NCBI GenBank assembly: GCA_026874595.1
Contig: CM049320.1
Location: 32,892,214 to 32,956,213 of the forward strand
Direction: 5' to 3'
Origin: Sipunculus nudus
Lineage: Eukaryota; Annelida; Sipuncula; Golfingiida; Sipunculidae
Length of the DNA stretch: 64,000 bases
Shown here: positions 36,552 through 48,146 of the stretch, in pieces
Layout of the letters: each line of letters begins with the position of its first letter
How positions within the stretch are numbered: position 1 is the first letter of the stretch
Position numbers and translations under genes: made by a program
Notes under the pieces: generated by a model
Database searches by the model: none
Told to the model about the DNA's origin: nothing
What the model saw: the letters and a program-made list of their open reading frames with translations, nothing else

Positions 36552-37152
36552 ATTGCTTCTTCAGATGTGGATAATAAGGCAGTTGACATGATGATGCCTG
36601 CATTTCTATCCACGATGTTCGACTCGCGCTCACAAAACAATAAAGATAACCCAAGGAGCCCTGCAACTAAATCAGGAGGGAAAGGGAAGTCAAATATACA
36701 ACGTAAAGACAGCGTACTGGATTACAAGAAACAGATGTGGCGCAGTGCATGGAACATGCAAAAACCGGATAACAGAAACCATGACCGTAGGAGTACGGAT
36801 AACATATATGGAAGTCTAGGTTTTGGTCTCCACAATAATTATAATGAACAACGTTCACAAAGTTATCGTGTTCCAAATGTGAACAACAATGAACAGAGAT
36901 CTCAGAGTTACAGAGTGCAAAATCATCCCCAAAACCAACAGAGGTCGCAAAGTTACTGTGTAAGAAGCAGTTCCTCTGGATATGGGAGACCTGCTGGGGC
37001 GTCTGATGATCCAAGGTCACAGAGGTCACAATTGTCTAATGGAAATAACCACCACATGAGGGCACCACTGTATGTTTGGGAAACACCTGCTGGTGGGCAC
37101 CTCCGAGAGAACAAGCCAAGTCCAATAGCTGAGTCTACAGAAAATATTTACG
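36552..37152 (+). CDS. Internal (or common second) exon of a LIM-domain protein; low-complexity N/Q/S-rich segment with 15-residue repeats
   Basis: Seen: a polypyrimidine tract ends in TTTTTACAG at 36543-36551, and an open frame then runs in phase 0 (starting IASSDVDNKAVDMMMP) to 37152, where TACG meets the strong donor GTAAGG. The exon is 601 nt and leaves in phase 1. The product is hydrophilic and rich in Asn, Gln, Ser and Arg. It has a basic stretch (KSGGKGKSNIQRKDS), then KKQMWRSAW, a motif STDNIYG (36792-36812), three tandem 15-residue repeats (36846-36980), and a final STENIY at the donor. The first in-frame Met is at 36588, so a transcript with a non-coding first exon could start there. 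Inference: a disordered linker, probably cytoskeletal or scaffold in role, upstream of the LIM domain in 62083-62329, because phase and reading frame agree. The family was not recognised. The exon frame is well supported; the gene name is not. Confidence 0.8.
36846..36980 (+). repeat. Three exact-length tandem 15-residue coding repeats (RSQSY repeats)
   Basis: Units lie at 36846-36890, 36891-36935 and 36936-36980, each exactly 45 nt. Each begins [E/Q]QRSQSY[R/C]V and then diverges over six residues. Synonymous differences inside the conserved core (CGT/AGA/AGG for Arg, TCA/TCT/TCG for Ser, CAA/CAG for Gln, TAT/TAC for Tyr) show the units are not recent DNA copies. The core peptide has been kept while silent sites drifted, which points to selection on the protein. 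RSQS has the form of a basic-directed Ser phosphorylation site (RxxS), but that role is inferred. A weaker related stretch, DPRSQRSQ, follows near 37009. Confidence 0.8.
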
Positions 37153-38757
37153 GTAAGGAAACACAAACTTTATATATGTTTTGTATCAGCTCATTTTAAA
37201 ATTCACTATTAAGCTAGTGTTCCATATATGTGTATGTGCTATGTATGCCTATGCAGTATGTATGCATAATGCAGCTAGAAAACGGAATGTGGTATGTATG
37301 CAGCGAAATTGGGCCAAAAGTATAGATTGAAGGAGCAGAGAAGTCATCTGCTAGAGGAATACCCTAGCTATCACTGACATCAAAGTGTGGAATTCCCCGT
37401 TACCATGGGTATGCGTTTACATTCACTACCCTGAGCAATCGAAACATGTTGCATGCCCAAATGCGTTTATATACGCATACGTGTACTGCCTAGGGGTATA
37501 CAAAATCACTTCGAGAGAACATAATGTATACGAATCCCAGCTGTATACGCAAACGTAAAGCATATGTACTGCATATGCACATAGAGAATGCCACCTAAAA
37601 TTGTCAGGAACTGTTTTTTTTTTTTCAGAACTCAATGTGGGAGGGTGAATCATTTTACCTTTGTGTTGTGAACTTTTGAGAAAAATTTCATATGATCAGG
37701 AACTATATGATAATAACAGAATGGGAAAAATTCTAATGAAAATAAAATAAAAATTTTGGCATCAGAATTTTAAAATGGATGAAGTGAATGAGTAACCCAC
37801 TGTTTTTGGTCTTTTTGGGTGCTTATTTGCACAATTCAGTATAGAAACTTTATGTGCATGGTTCAAAGTGCTTTTCCTGTGACCACCACTTTCATTTTCC
37901 GTTCAGTGCCATGTCTGTGATATACAGATGTTTGGTATTTCACTTCATACTTTTAAAAACATCACTACATAAGATTTATTATTGATTTAAAATTTATTTT
38001 TTCTTAAAAATAAAAAAAATTGTTGCAACAACATAATCTGGACAGTAAATTAAATGGTTTTATGTAGAACTCCTATCACTCAGTCTATAACCGGATCTAA
38101 TGATCCGGGTTGTAACGGGGGCTGGGGACATCATTCAGTTACGGGAAGAAGCCTCCCCGGGATTCTGTTAGATGTGGTGGATGTTTTGTGAGCGATGGTG
38201 CACAATCTGTGTTTGATGCGGAGTGAGGAATCGGCTATTGTGTAACAAATGGACGTTCTCGGCATGGGGCTTTGAACATTAATGTTTCCTCCCGGCAGTT
38301 ATTTGGAAAAAATATAGCCATCATCAACTGATATGGCTACTGGCAGGGGGAAGAATTTTGTTTAGAACAAAATAATTGGGGAAGAAAAATCCTGTTTTTA
38401 TCTCGTACATATTGCACTCTCTGTACATTAGCTTTGGTCCGGATCTGTGTCAAAATTCAATGGAGCACTTTCCAGCTCAGGCCTGACAAATCACTCTTTT
38501 CTAAAAGAGTCCCCTTTGTGATGAAGATTGACTGGAAATTATACTATAATTACTTTTATTTTACATTTTTTTTTCAGCAGCAAACCTTTACCATATGTTT
38601 CGGGCAGTGTTCTGACACCCAGTATTGCTATATATGCTGTTACAGATTTGAGTGAAAACTAGAAAGAGACACCTCCCAGTGTCCTGCAAGTATCCAATGT
38701 TATATAAATCCTCTTACCTTTACTAGTGATACACCCATTATCGCCCTAATAAGTAGT

Positions 38758-38857
38758 CCCAAACCAAAATGGAAACTCTGCAGATGTACATACTTGGGGT
38801 AAGAATGAGACGATTAAATCACCATTAAAAAATGGAGGTGATTACCTCCACAAAAAA
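38758..38857 (+). mobile_element. SINE 3' fragment
   Basis: It carries the family's 3' end only: CTGCAGATGTACATACTT, a variable spacer, then TGGAGGTGATTACCTCCA and an A-run. The tRNA-like head is absent, as expected of a 5'-truncated retroposed copy. Confidence 0.7.
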
Positions 38858-40593
38858 AGTTTAAAGCAGAATCATACTTGTTTGTACCACACCCAAGTCC
38901 TCAAATGATAGTAGGATGCAAAGGCTTGTGGACATATCTTTATATACAGTCTGTAAAAATAATGGGAAAGAGGATCGCAGAATTGTCACTGCCTCTTCTC
39001 TCTTTTTCAGTCTATTTCAAAGCACGCTAGTGCTACTCTTTTTGTTCTGAAGCGCCTGGTATATTTTCAGTCATTTACATTTAGCTGGCTTGGAGCTGTT
39101 ACACATGTGAAAATATACTATTCATGGAATGTAGAATTGAAAAAGTGTATATTGTGAGACTGGTACATTTATATCACTTAAATTTAATATTCTGTCCCAT
39201 TTAATCAATCAGTTATAACAGTAATTTTTTTATTTTAAAAGTGTCATGTCAGAAACATCGAGAAACATTAGCATTGTGATTGTCAGAAAATATTTTTAAC
39301 TCTAAGTAGCATAACGTGTTCAGTTCATTTTAAAACGGTTAAAAAATGATCACCATGGAAACAATGGAAAGAATCAAGGAATATCCTAACTCGAGCGCTC
39401 TGAGTCTAAGATAATTATTCTTAGAATGCTTTAAAAAGACAATGTAGTTGTTTGTCGCATAAATTTATTTGCTATGGATCGTGTACAATATTGCCATTTT
39501 AATTGATGGGCACATTCAGCCAAGGTCATTGTTATGTAAGTTAATCACACGATTGTGTGTGGGAATTGGAATTATTAAAAAATGTGGCCTGATTTCTTTT
39601 TGCTGATTATTCGAAGTTCCCAATAATGAAATTACCTTTATTTGGAAGATTGATTGTGCTTTTTGCCAGAACTGCTAATTTAATACAAAAGGAAACAAGA
39701 AAACTTCTCAATTTGTAAGAATCCTATAAATTATCGGTTTGGCCATAGGGGGCCTTTCATTTGTACTGTTTCAAAGATATGCGTGATTGAGTGTAACTCC
39801 ATGTATATACATTGATTATATGTATCATGACCTTAGGTAGCATCTTCAATAGATAATGAGTGTGCAGGAAGGAAGCGTAGAGATGATTGTTGAGATTATT
39901 GTGAAGGCATTTGATTATCATGCAACAGGCGAGTAGCAGCGCTGAATGAATCGATGCCATTTGCAGCTGATAAACCGTCATGCGTGACAGTAAGTAGTGA
40001 CGCTTATGGAGTTACTCATAGAATGAATCTGATTACCTCAGTGGTGTTCATTCATTACACGCTTTGATGTCCTGGAGAAAAAGAGATACAAAGTCTCGAT
40101 CATAGGTCTGATCGAACATAATAGCAGACGTATACATACTCAATAGTGAACATAGTACTCATGATGCCCCCCAGGGTTGTCCACATGGATGTAGTCGTAA
40201 GAAAATTACAGATCTTGATCTACAATTTTCGATTCTGTTTTTGTCAGGCTAGTACGCACCCCCCGGAGTCGAAGCTAATTTGTCCTTTCATCCTCTATGA
40301 ATGTATTGTGAAAGTTCTCAGTTCAAATTAGCCAAGTCAGTGTCTCTAGTTATTCAGAGAAGCAATATTCTGCTGTACTTAGTGAAGCAGTATCCTGTAG
40401 TATTTATTTTTATGTTACTGTTTGTCCCTGACACACACAGATGTGGGTATCCACTCGTATAAAAATCAATATCTTCAATGAAGGTTGAATACTGTGGTTG
40501 ATTTCATATTCCTGTGGTAAAAATTTTGTGATTTTAACATTTTTCAGTGTTTCTCAAGGGTTTCATTTTCGCAATCTAACAAGTCAAACATCC

Positions 40594-40615
40594 TATATAT
40601 ATATATATATATATA
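40594..40615 (+). repeat. (TA)n microsatellite
   Basis: Eleven TA units in AT-rich intron sequence. Confidence 0.95.
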
Positions 40616-43161
40616 AATAAATGTATAGTAAATATTTTCTTATCTTTATGGAACTACTTTCTTATTTAGATAGCAGAATCTATTGCTCCTCCTATTTCTT
40701 ATACAACTATAACATCTTAATTCAGTGCAAGTTTTTATTTTCATTTTGTAATGCAACTATATATGCAAAATGGAATGTTTAATTTGTTCAATTCGGTTCA
40801 AAAGAGTGATTGACAGAAATTGTGAAAGATGATTGAGACCACTCTGAGGTCATGCCTATAAAAAAATGAAAATTGTCTTTGTGCTTCAAGTGTTTCAACA
40901 GAATAAAATATTGTTTAATCCATCAGCTGTTGAATCACTCTTTTATCAAATATATATTATATATTGTCATAGAATGTATATTAACATGATTGTTGGTAAC
41001 AGGTGAAATATTTTGCAGTTACATAGATATTTAAATATTTATTTTCAAATATTGTAAATGATCAGTGTAACACCTGGCTTTGGTTTGTCTGTTGAAACCT
41101 AGGAAGTGGGATCTTTTGTACTATTTAAGTGTCCAGGCAATCCTTAATTACAGGCTTGTTGTAACACCATGTCCCCTTAGGCAGTAAAATCCTCACTGCA
41201 TTTTTTATCGGAACAATGTTGGGAAACCTTTCATCCAAATGATTCACCAGTGTGTTAAACCCACCATAACATGGCGTTGCCCATCGTTAAGTGTCTGTGG
41301 AAACTGCACCGTTTTTTACCATAGAATAGTTTCTTCCATCCTGTCACTGAATTGGCAAAAAATAAGTTCTTCATAATTGCTTAGTCATCCTACTTGTTGT
41401 CATATTAGATTGTAGCAGCTGGCACCGAGATCGTGTCAAAATGGCTGTCCCGCTGTTCATTAACAAGATTTAACAGCATGCAACAAATAAGGAAAGTTCC
41501 CACCTGGAAGGAAATTAATTTACCTTGTGTTTGTTATAATTGGACTTTGAGACAGCCTCGCTTTTTTCATGTCATAGTTACCAAGCATTGTCTTGTAATT
41601 CACTAATGAGAAAATGGAACTGCTGCTAATTCCCTAACGGGAAAATGGAAAACTGCTTTCTGTTTCATTTTTATGCCTGATTGTGGCAGAAATAGAGAGA
41701 AAACACAAATTGTATAGACTACCATTTCAGTATTATTGAATATGCAGGGGTAGTATCTTGTTCAGCTGGTGAAAATTTTTTTATGCTCATATCTATGAAT
41801 TTTTAGTCTTTGCATATTTTGCAAGATTTGTAAATAATATATAGTGCAAATCTATATCTGTGTGACACTGGAAATTTTATCATAGGAGGTTATCATACCT
41901 TCTGTGTTTACAAAGTTTTTCTCTGATCAGTTTTTCAAGTGTGTTTACAGAACAAATGAAAAGATCCATCCAAAACCGTAATGATGATCCAGGTTACCTA
42001 AAAAAATTAATATATTTTGTTGTTTTGATGTTAATAGAACCTTTCAGACAATTTCATTAAAAGTAGTTCATAACTTTTTGCATTAAGTTTCCTGACAAAC
42101 TATCCAATCTATGAACCAAGGGAAATCATTATACTTACAGGAGGCAGATGACTAAAAAAGTATTAGTATGAGACATGGAAAATTAAATTTCAAAGTGGAT
42201 TAATCATCTGTCGCCTCTTTAGTATGTGTTAAGGGTCTATTCTGATATCTGATTGTCTATAAACTAAAGATAATTAACCCTGTTTTATAAAAGTATGTAT
42301 ATTCAGGCTGTTTTATTTATATATACTTGTTTATTACATAGGGGGAGCCCACCAAAACATTAAATAAAAAAAAGTTGGTCTAATTACAACGAGACATCCC
42401 CTCGCGTTGGTCTGATTCTTGGCCCTGTGCCAGAACCCATGCAATCAGACCAACAAGAGGGGGTTTGCATGCTTAAAATTTGGAGCTGGATGCACAATGG
42501 GATACTACGCTCTCATTGGTCTGCTTACAATTCTTTGCTCTGTGGTCCACCTGGTGGTATAACCCAGAGAATCTTCTTTTATAAAGCAGCCGTTAGGACT
42601 AGGGTGATGTGGGATGACTACGGTGTATAACTGCTGTGTGTGGAGCGTACAGTTCTACAGATAAGACAGGTGAAAAGCTGGCTTTAAACTCAGTCAAGCG
42701 TAATGATCTAACAGTTGTTAAACATCCAGTGAAATGACAGTTATTTTTTCTGCCATTGAAGATGTTCAGCTGTTCGCTCATTGATTCTGCGAGAAAAATG
42801 TGCCTTCAGCAATTGCTGACTCAGCGATCTTCATTATACTGGGTGTCAGCAGCTGGAGACACATTCATCTCAAAATACTTGACTCTGTGACCTGTAAGGA
42901 TGTCAAAGCTAGGTGTAAAAAGTTGAGGAAAAATCTTTTTCTGAAAAGGACTTTGTTTTTTTTTTGGGAACAAAGTCAGATAAACCTGATTTCTCCTGAT
43001 CTTTTTCTGAAATGTCAAATCTCTGTATCCAGTCTGCAGCATTAACATCTGTAACTATAGTGAAGAGTAATTAATAATTTAGTAATGATGATTTAAGTTT
43101 CCCCCTTCAATGATAAATGTGCCTCTGTTCATGTGTCCATCATTCTGTTCATCCATAATAT

Positions 43162-43735
43162 AGGCTTGTGGATGCATGTCCAGCCAATTAAGTTTTCATC
43201 CAAAACCTTCCATCTGTCACACCTGTAGGGCTCACCTTCTAATAGGTGAAAAATCCTGTTGGTTTTTTAATCACAAGGTCAGAAGTCAAGGTCACAGGAC
43301 CCACTTCTTGAAAAAGCATGTTGACACATTTTATGCCAAACTTTTCATGCAAAACCTTGCATCTTTCACATATGACTTACCTGCTATTTGGGGAAGAACC
43401 CTGTTGAATTTGAGGTCATGAGATCATGGTCACATTATACCCACTTCTTGGTAAAGTTTGTGGATGCATTTCAAGCCATAATGTTCATCCAAAACCTTTC
43501 ACAAGTGGCCATTAATCAACTGAGGAAGAATCCTTTTAGTTTTGATGTCATATGGGTGAAGGTCAAAGTGACAGGTTTCACTTTTTTGCAAAAGCTTGTG
43601 GACTAATTTTAAGCCACATATTTTATGCCAAACATTCTATATTTTTCTCTTGTTATTCATGTACTATGAGTGGAAGATTAATGTTAGTTGTGAAGTAAAA
43701 AAGTCCCAAGGTCACAGTGGTTGGGATTTTCTACA
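43162..43735 (+). repeat. Diverged tandem array, about 3.7 units of ~140 bases
   Basis: Each unit carries [A/G]GCTTGTGGA.GCAT, then CATCCAAAACCTT, then GAA.AATCCTGTT and AAGGTCACAG..CCACTTCTTG.AAA. Unit starts fall near 43162, 43316, 43458 and 43593. Short frames across it are by-products of the repeat. Confidence 0.7.
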
Positions 43736-45468
43736 CTAACCATACTTACAGATTTAGCAAGTCTAATTATACCCCATGTGAGGGGATTCTCTACTGTGCA
43801 GCACCCTTGTTTAATTATATTATCAAAAATGTTTCTTTTTTATATTATTTATTAAGTTGAAATAATAACGTAGCTTTTGACCTAATTTTCAACTCCAAGA
43901 AAGGCAGCTAGATGCAACCAATGAGAAAAATAACAGTCTGATATAATTTGTAAACACCCAGTTCTAATAACTTTGAGTTTGCTTTATGTAACTAACTTGT
44001 AAGGTCACTCAAGAATCCCAGAGGGGGTTCTGGTAACAGGCTGGTCTTTCATGGTTCAAACTTTGCCGAGTAGCTAATCTTATTTGCCATTAGTTTCTCA
44101 CGAGAGCTACGCCCACTCTTGTCACATGACGGTTCTAGTTCTGTGACGGAGATGCTTCAAGGCTTCGCTTTACATCAGAACGACCTTCGTCATGCCCTTC
44201 GTTAGTCGCCTTCTGATCAGTAATATTAGATTTAGTCTGGACAAACAAGATTTTGGCCGATGTCACAAACGTCAGTCTCAGCACGTCTGATGTACCGCTG
44301 TGGGGCTACATTCAGGGCCTACAAAGAGGCCTCGGAGTGTCAGGAAACACTCCCAGCAGATGCTCTAAGGTTATCATTGTAACAGAAGTACCCTGTTTTA
44401 TTGACTGTTACATCTCGGGATGGGAGTATCAGTGCTGTTTTATGACGGCCACAGAGTGATGTCTTCAATGAACCACCTATTTCTCCTAGAGTTGATCTGT
44501 AATTCATCGGACTGAACTTTGGCCAGCATACTGATTGTTTCAGTGGAATAAGCACTATAGTACTGTGGGCTAGCATGACACCTCTGTTGAATGAAGATAC
44601 ATGCATGTAATGATCTAAATATTGAATGTTTATATTTAAATCCTGTAGGTTTAGATGATCTGTATTTTGGGTGAGAAATAAATAAATAATAAAGCAGTAT
44701 TGAATGTTAAAATTGTACTCTTGATGAAAGAGCCGGTCTTTACCTGGCTTTCATTTCTTCATAATTTTAGAGGATGGTTTTGTATTCAACCACATACTGT
44801 ATTCTATATAACTGTATTCAACTACATACTGTCATAATGACACGGCCAACGTTTCAGAATTATAATTGTTGCACTTGTGGAGAACAGGGTTATAAAAACA
44901 CACTCAAACACTTGCACACACACACATGCAAAACATTACAGTAAGCCTATAGACTTTAGATTGCGGTATAGCTGTCATTTACATACAGCATGTCTAAGAA
45001 CATCCTGGATGATCAGTTGGATGTTATATCATATATCAGGAAAATTGGTAGTTTATCCTTATGTATAAACAGAGTTAACTTCTGTTGAATGCTACAAGAA
45101 ATATGTAAATTCATTCATATAAACCGGTGCCAAGAGAGATCATTACAGTGAACAGATCAATACGGCTCAAGGCAACATCTGTGTCAGACATTCAGGAACC
45201 ATGTACCACAAATCTTATTACTGATCTGTTATGATGAGAAGCTTATAGCACCCTAAAAATAGCAGGAGTTCTGTCAATTAAATGTGCTGATGGGGTGCAG
45301 GATATAGGATTGTTCTTTGGCTCTAAAGTGAATTATTCACTTCCAGGCATGCTTAATAAACAACTGATGTAGTGTTTTCTTCTCAAAATATTATGGTTTC
45401 TGCCAATATTTTGTTTTAAACCTGTTTCCTGATTCTTGGACACAAGTTGGAAAAGGCTTGTATCTGCA
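43736..45468 (+). other. Intron sequence with a GC-richer island
   Basis: 44020-44470 is GC-richer and CpG-containing but carries only short frames and no convincing splice pair. It may be a regulatory island. Confidence 0.4.
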
Positions 45469-45498
45469 TGACAGGATCAGCGGCACAAAACATAAACA

Positions 45499-45577
45499 AT
45501 GCGGGCACGCTACACGGTGGCTGTACCGCGCGACTTCACAAGATTTTCAAGCTCCCAACTGGAGTTTATTCTTTCAG
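45499..45577 (+). CDS. Candidate alternative first coding exon, phase 1, CpG-rich
   Basis: Seen: an ATG with A at -3 (45499) opens MRARYTVAVPRDFTRFSSSQ and runs to LEFILS, ending TTTCAG/GTATCT at 45577/45578. The phase is 1, compatible with the LIM exon at 62083. The first 40 bases hold six CpGs in an otherwise CpG-poor intron, which is unusual and suggests constraint. Against it: all three frames are open here (one starts at an upstream ATG near 45469 and leaves in phase 2), and GTATCT is a mediocre donor. Either the phase-1 frame is a short-isoform start or this is a CpG-rich regulatory patch. Confidence 0.25.
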
Positions 45578-47043
45578 GTATCTTCACTATTGTCTGTCAG
45601 TTGTCCCACACTCATAAGATCGGACCTCTTGTCATACAGTATTGTTATGGTAAACAGACAAAAGTTGGCTGTTTACTCACACACAGAACCATAATAACGT
45701 TTAAACAGGTGAATTTCTGCTATTTATTTAGTCTGTGCGCTGGAATATTTTTACTGAGAAACCTTTGTGTTCAGCCATTTATGAACTAAGAGCAGGAAAT
45801 AAAACATTTTATTGCAAATGATTGTATACTAGTATCTTTAACTTGACTTAAATAACTTAAGGTTTCTTGGCTCTAGGGCAGTTTGAATACTAATAGAAGT
45901 ACAGATATTTGCTCTGTTAAAAGTTCACTAGTAATATACCTTTCAAACATTCATGTGTCTTGCAACATGTGGATTTAGTCTGCAGTGATATTCCTGCAGC
46001 TTGTAACATCTAGATTTTAGTCTGTATGAGATGAAATAATGGCAGCTATGGGAAAGGATTTGAAATGCAGTTGCAAATTTCTGCATGAATCTGATCATCG
46101 GGGAACCTCATACTTATTGCAAGTCTGTAGAAGACAGGTGTCCATTATAGGGATATGTCTGTAAAAGAAGATCTAACAGTATATATGCTGAAATCAAAGG
46201 TTAATAATAACGTCATTCTTAATACTGACCAGTTATTTGAAAACACATTCTATATATGGACACTGTCACCAACATCATGTTTCATTATATGCAGAGTTAA
46301 CCTCCAAAATAAAAAAAAAACATGATTTTTTACCTGTGGCTGTTTTCATGAAAATCCATCTATATATAGCATGTTGAATATATAAATGGTTGTTTCCCAG
46401 CACGGCACATATATAACTTGTATATATAGCATACACACCATACATAAACCGTTGATATATATGGAATGATGGAAAGAGAGACTGTTGAAAATGTTAACAC
46501 ATTATCAAACCTTGGCAAGGTCAGTCAGTTGTCATAAACAGTCAACAGGAATATGCACATGTATCTATCTACGGAGCATTGTATAAAGCAGGATCTGATA
46601 AACTGGATGTATGCAATCACCGAGCGATCACTCTGAGCCTCCCCCTGATGCCCAAATCTGATCATGCTATAATCGGGAAGTGGCTGTGGAGTGAACCACC
46701 TTGGGAATAAGACGAAGTCAGAAATTAATATTGATCAGGTGCAAATATGTGACCTATGTCTAATATTGTGCCTAAATTTCAGCTTTTGAAAATCAGCCAT
46801 ATTGGAGATGAAGCACAAAAAGAAAATGACAAAGGAGAGAAAAAAAAACTTTAAAAAAAAAACAATTTTTTTTTCTTTTTTCAAAATGATGGTTTTGCAC
46901 TCAGTAGGTCCACCAACAAAAATTTCTTACCAAATATGGATATAGAAATTAACTCTTCTTCCTATGGAGGAGGTTTAAAAACAGAGGAGATAGTCAGCGG
47001 TATTGATAGTTAGAACTGGAAGCTGTCAGGTTACGGCTCTACG

Positions 47044-47063
47044 ACGTCATTCCACGTCATTCC
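47044..47063 (+). promoter_or_regulatory. Tandem CRE-like 10-mers
   Basis: ACGTCATTCC occurs twice with no gap, the first preceded by G to give GACGTCAT, close to the CREB/ATF site TGACGTCA. It sits in a GC-richer intronic island (47000-47240). The regulatory role is inferred. Confidence 0.3.
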
Positions 47064-47350
47064 GGTGATGAATGTTTTGGCAGGTGCCCCTCCTCAGGGA
47101 CTGATGGTTGTGGTAATATCTTATTTGTTCTTTGGAGCAAAACCAGGTCGAGGTGTTATCGGTTTCATGGTCCGATTCCTCAGGAGGATAGCGGGCTACT
47201 CAGTATGTCAGCTGTGAGATGGCAGATCCTCAGAATTCATCATGGCACTTGTTTATCACATTGCAGTTATTTAGTTTTAAATTAGATTTTAACCACAGCT
47301 TCTATAATGCACTGTCTGCATGCAGTATGAAAAGATACCACTGATTTGAT

Positions 47351-47460
47351 GGAGATGATGATGGCATTGAACATTGATGATGAAGATGATGATGATGATC
47401 ACCTTGATGATGATGATGATGATGATGAAGATGATGGTGATGATCACACTGAAGATGAAG
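47351..47460 (+). repeat. (GAT)n trinucleotide microsatellite
   Basis: Interrupted GATGAT tract. The His- or Ile-rich minus-strand frames over it are repeat artefacts. Confidence 0.95.
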
Positions 47461-47949
47461 CCCACTGTCCCAACTAAAAAGAAAATCACCAGGCCTTCTT
47501 GACATTTAAATCTTTCCATCAAAATTTCTTTAAATTGTATCAAATCAAACAGAGAAACATCCAAACAGACAGCAATATGAAAAACAGAAATGAACTCCAT
47601 CATCCTCAACTTGATCTAAACCTACCTTGAAAAAGACATTTCCCTCTTCTTTATTAAACCTCAGTTATCCCTATACTATAATAGAGATTAATTAAAATCT
47701 CTATAAATAGTTTGCAATAACTTGTTTACAGGCAAACTAATTTAGAAAAACAAAGAGAATAGTCAGGATGTCATGATCACAAAAACTTTTGGCGGACAAA
47801 ATAAAAATGGGAGAAGCGTAGGTAGTCAATCTGGGCATTTATGCATTCATTGGTTCACTGGTTTTTCGAGGCAGGGAGGCAGTATGGCTGTATGAATGGC
47901 TGGATACTAAATCAAAACAGGAATCAATAGGCTATGATGTTCATGTAAT

Positions 47950-48146
47950 AGTTTAGAATATGGATGACTCCCACTGCTTGGGTTAAACTTACGGAGAGGA
48001 GAGCGGGGTTTCTATATTTGGAGAGTGTAAGTAGGAGTTACGATTCAAATTTTCACGGCTGCTTCTTGGAGAGATCAAGACGGAGTTTTGACTGCCATCA
48101 ATACAACTTGTGGAGCATTATGATTCATGTTTTGCCTTCATTTAAG
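47950..48146 (+). other. GC-richer open frame ending in a donor-like site; phase does not fit
   Basis: From an ATG at 47964 an open frame runs 61 codons to CCTTCATTTAAG/GTAATA at 48146/48147, in phase 0. The region stands out as GC-richer, but phase 0 does not fit the phase-1 acceptor at 62083. It would need another exon in between. Recorded as a possible exon or conserved non-coding island only. Confidence 0.15.

Larger units (their letters stand above)
37159..43161 (+). other. Intron sequence, mostly AT-rich
   Basis: A GC-richer island (38080-38310) contains an inverted GGATC..GATCC and no long frame. The SINE fragment is at 38758. A hairpin occurs at 42398-42462: GTTGGTCTGATT (42406-42417) pairs perfectly with AATCAGACCAAC (42443-42454), and CCCCT/AGGGG extends the stem. 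No coding exon recognised. Confidence 0.5.

Noticed and set aside
36667-37029. 120-codon minus-strand frame over the repeat exon
   Set aside because: Antisense shadow of the well-supported + strand exon 36552-37152.
39930-39972. 12-codon ATG frame ending at GTAAGT
   Set aside because: It leaves in phase 0, which does not fit the acceptor at 62083, and the base before GT is A, not G.
47289-47609. Minus-strand frames rich in Ile or His
   Set aside because: Produced by the GAT trinucleotide tract.
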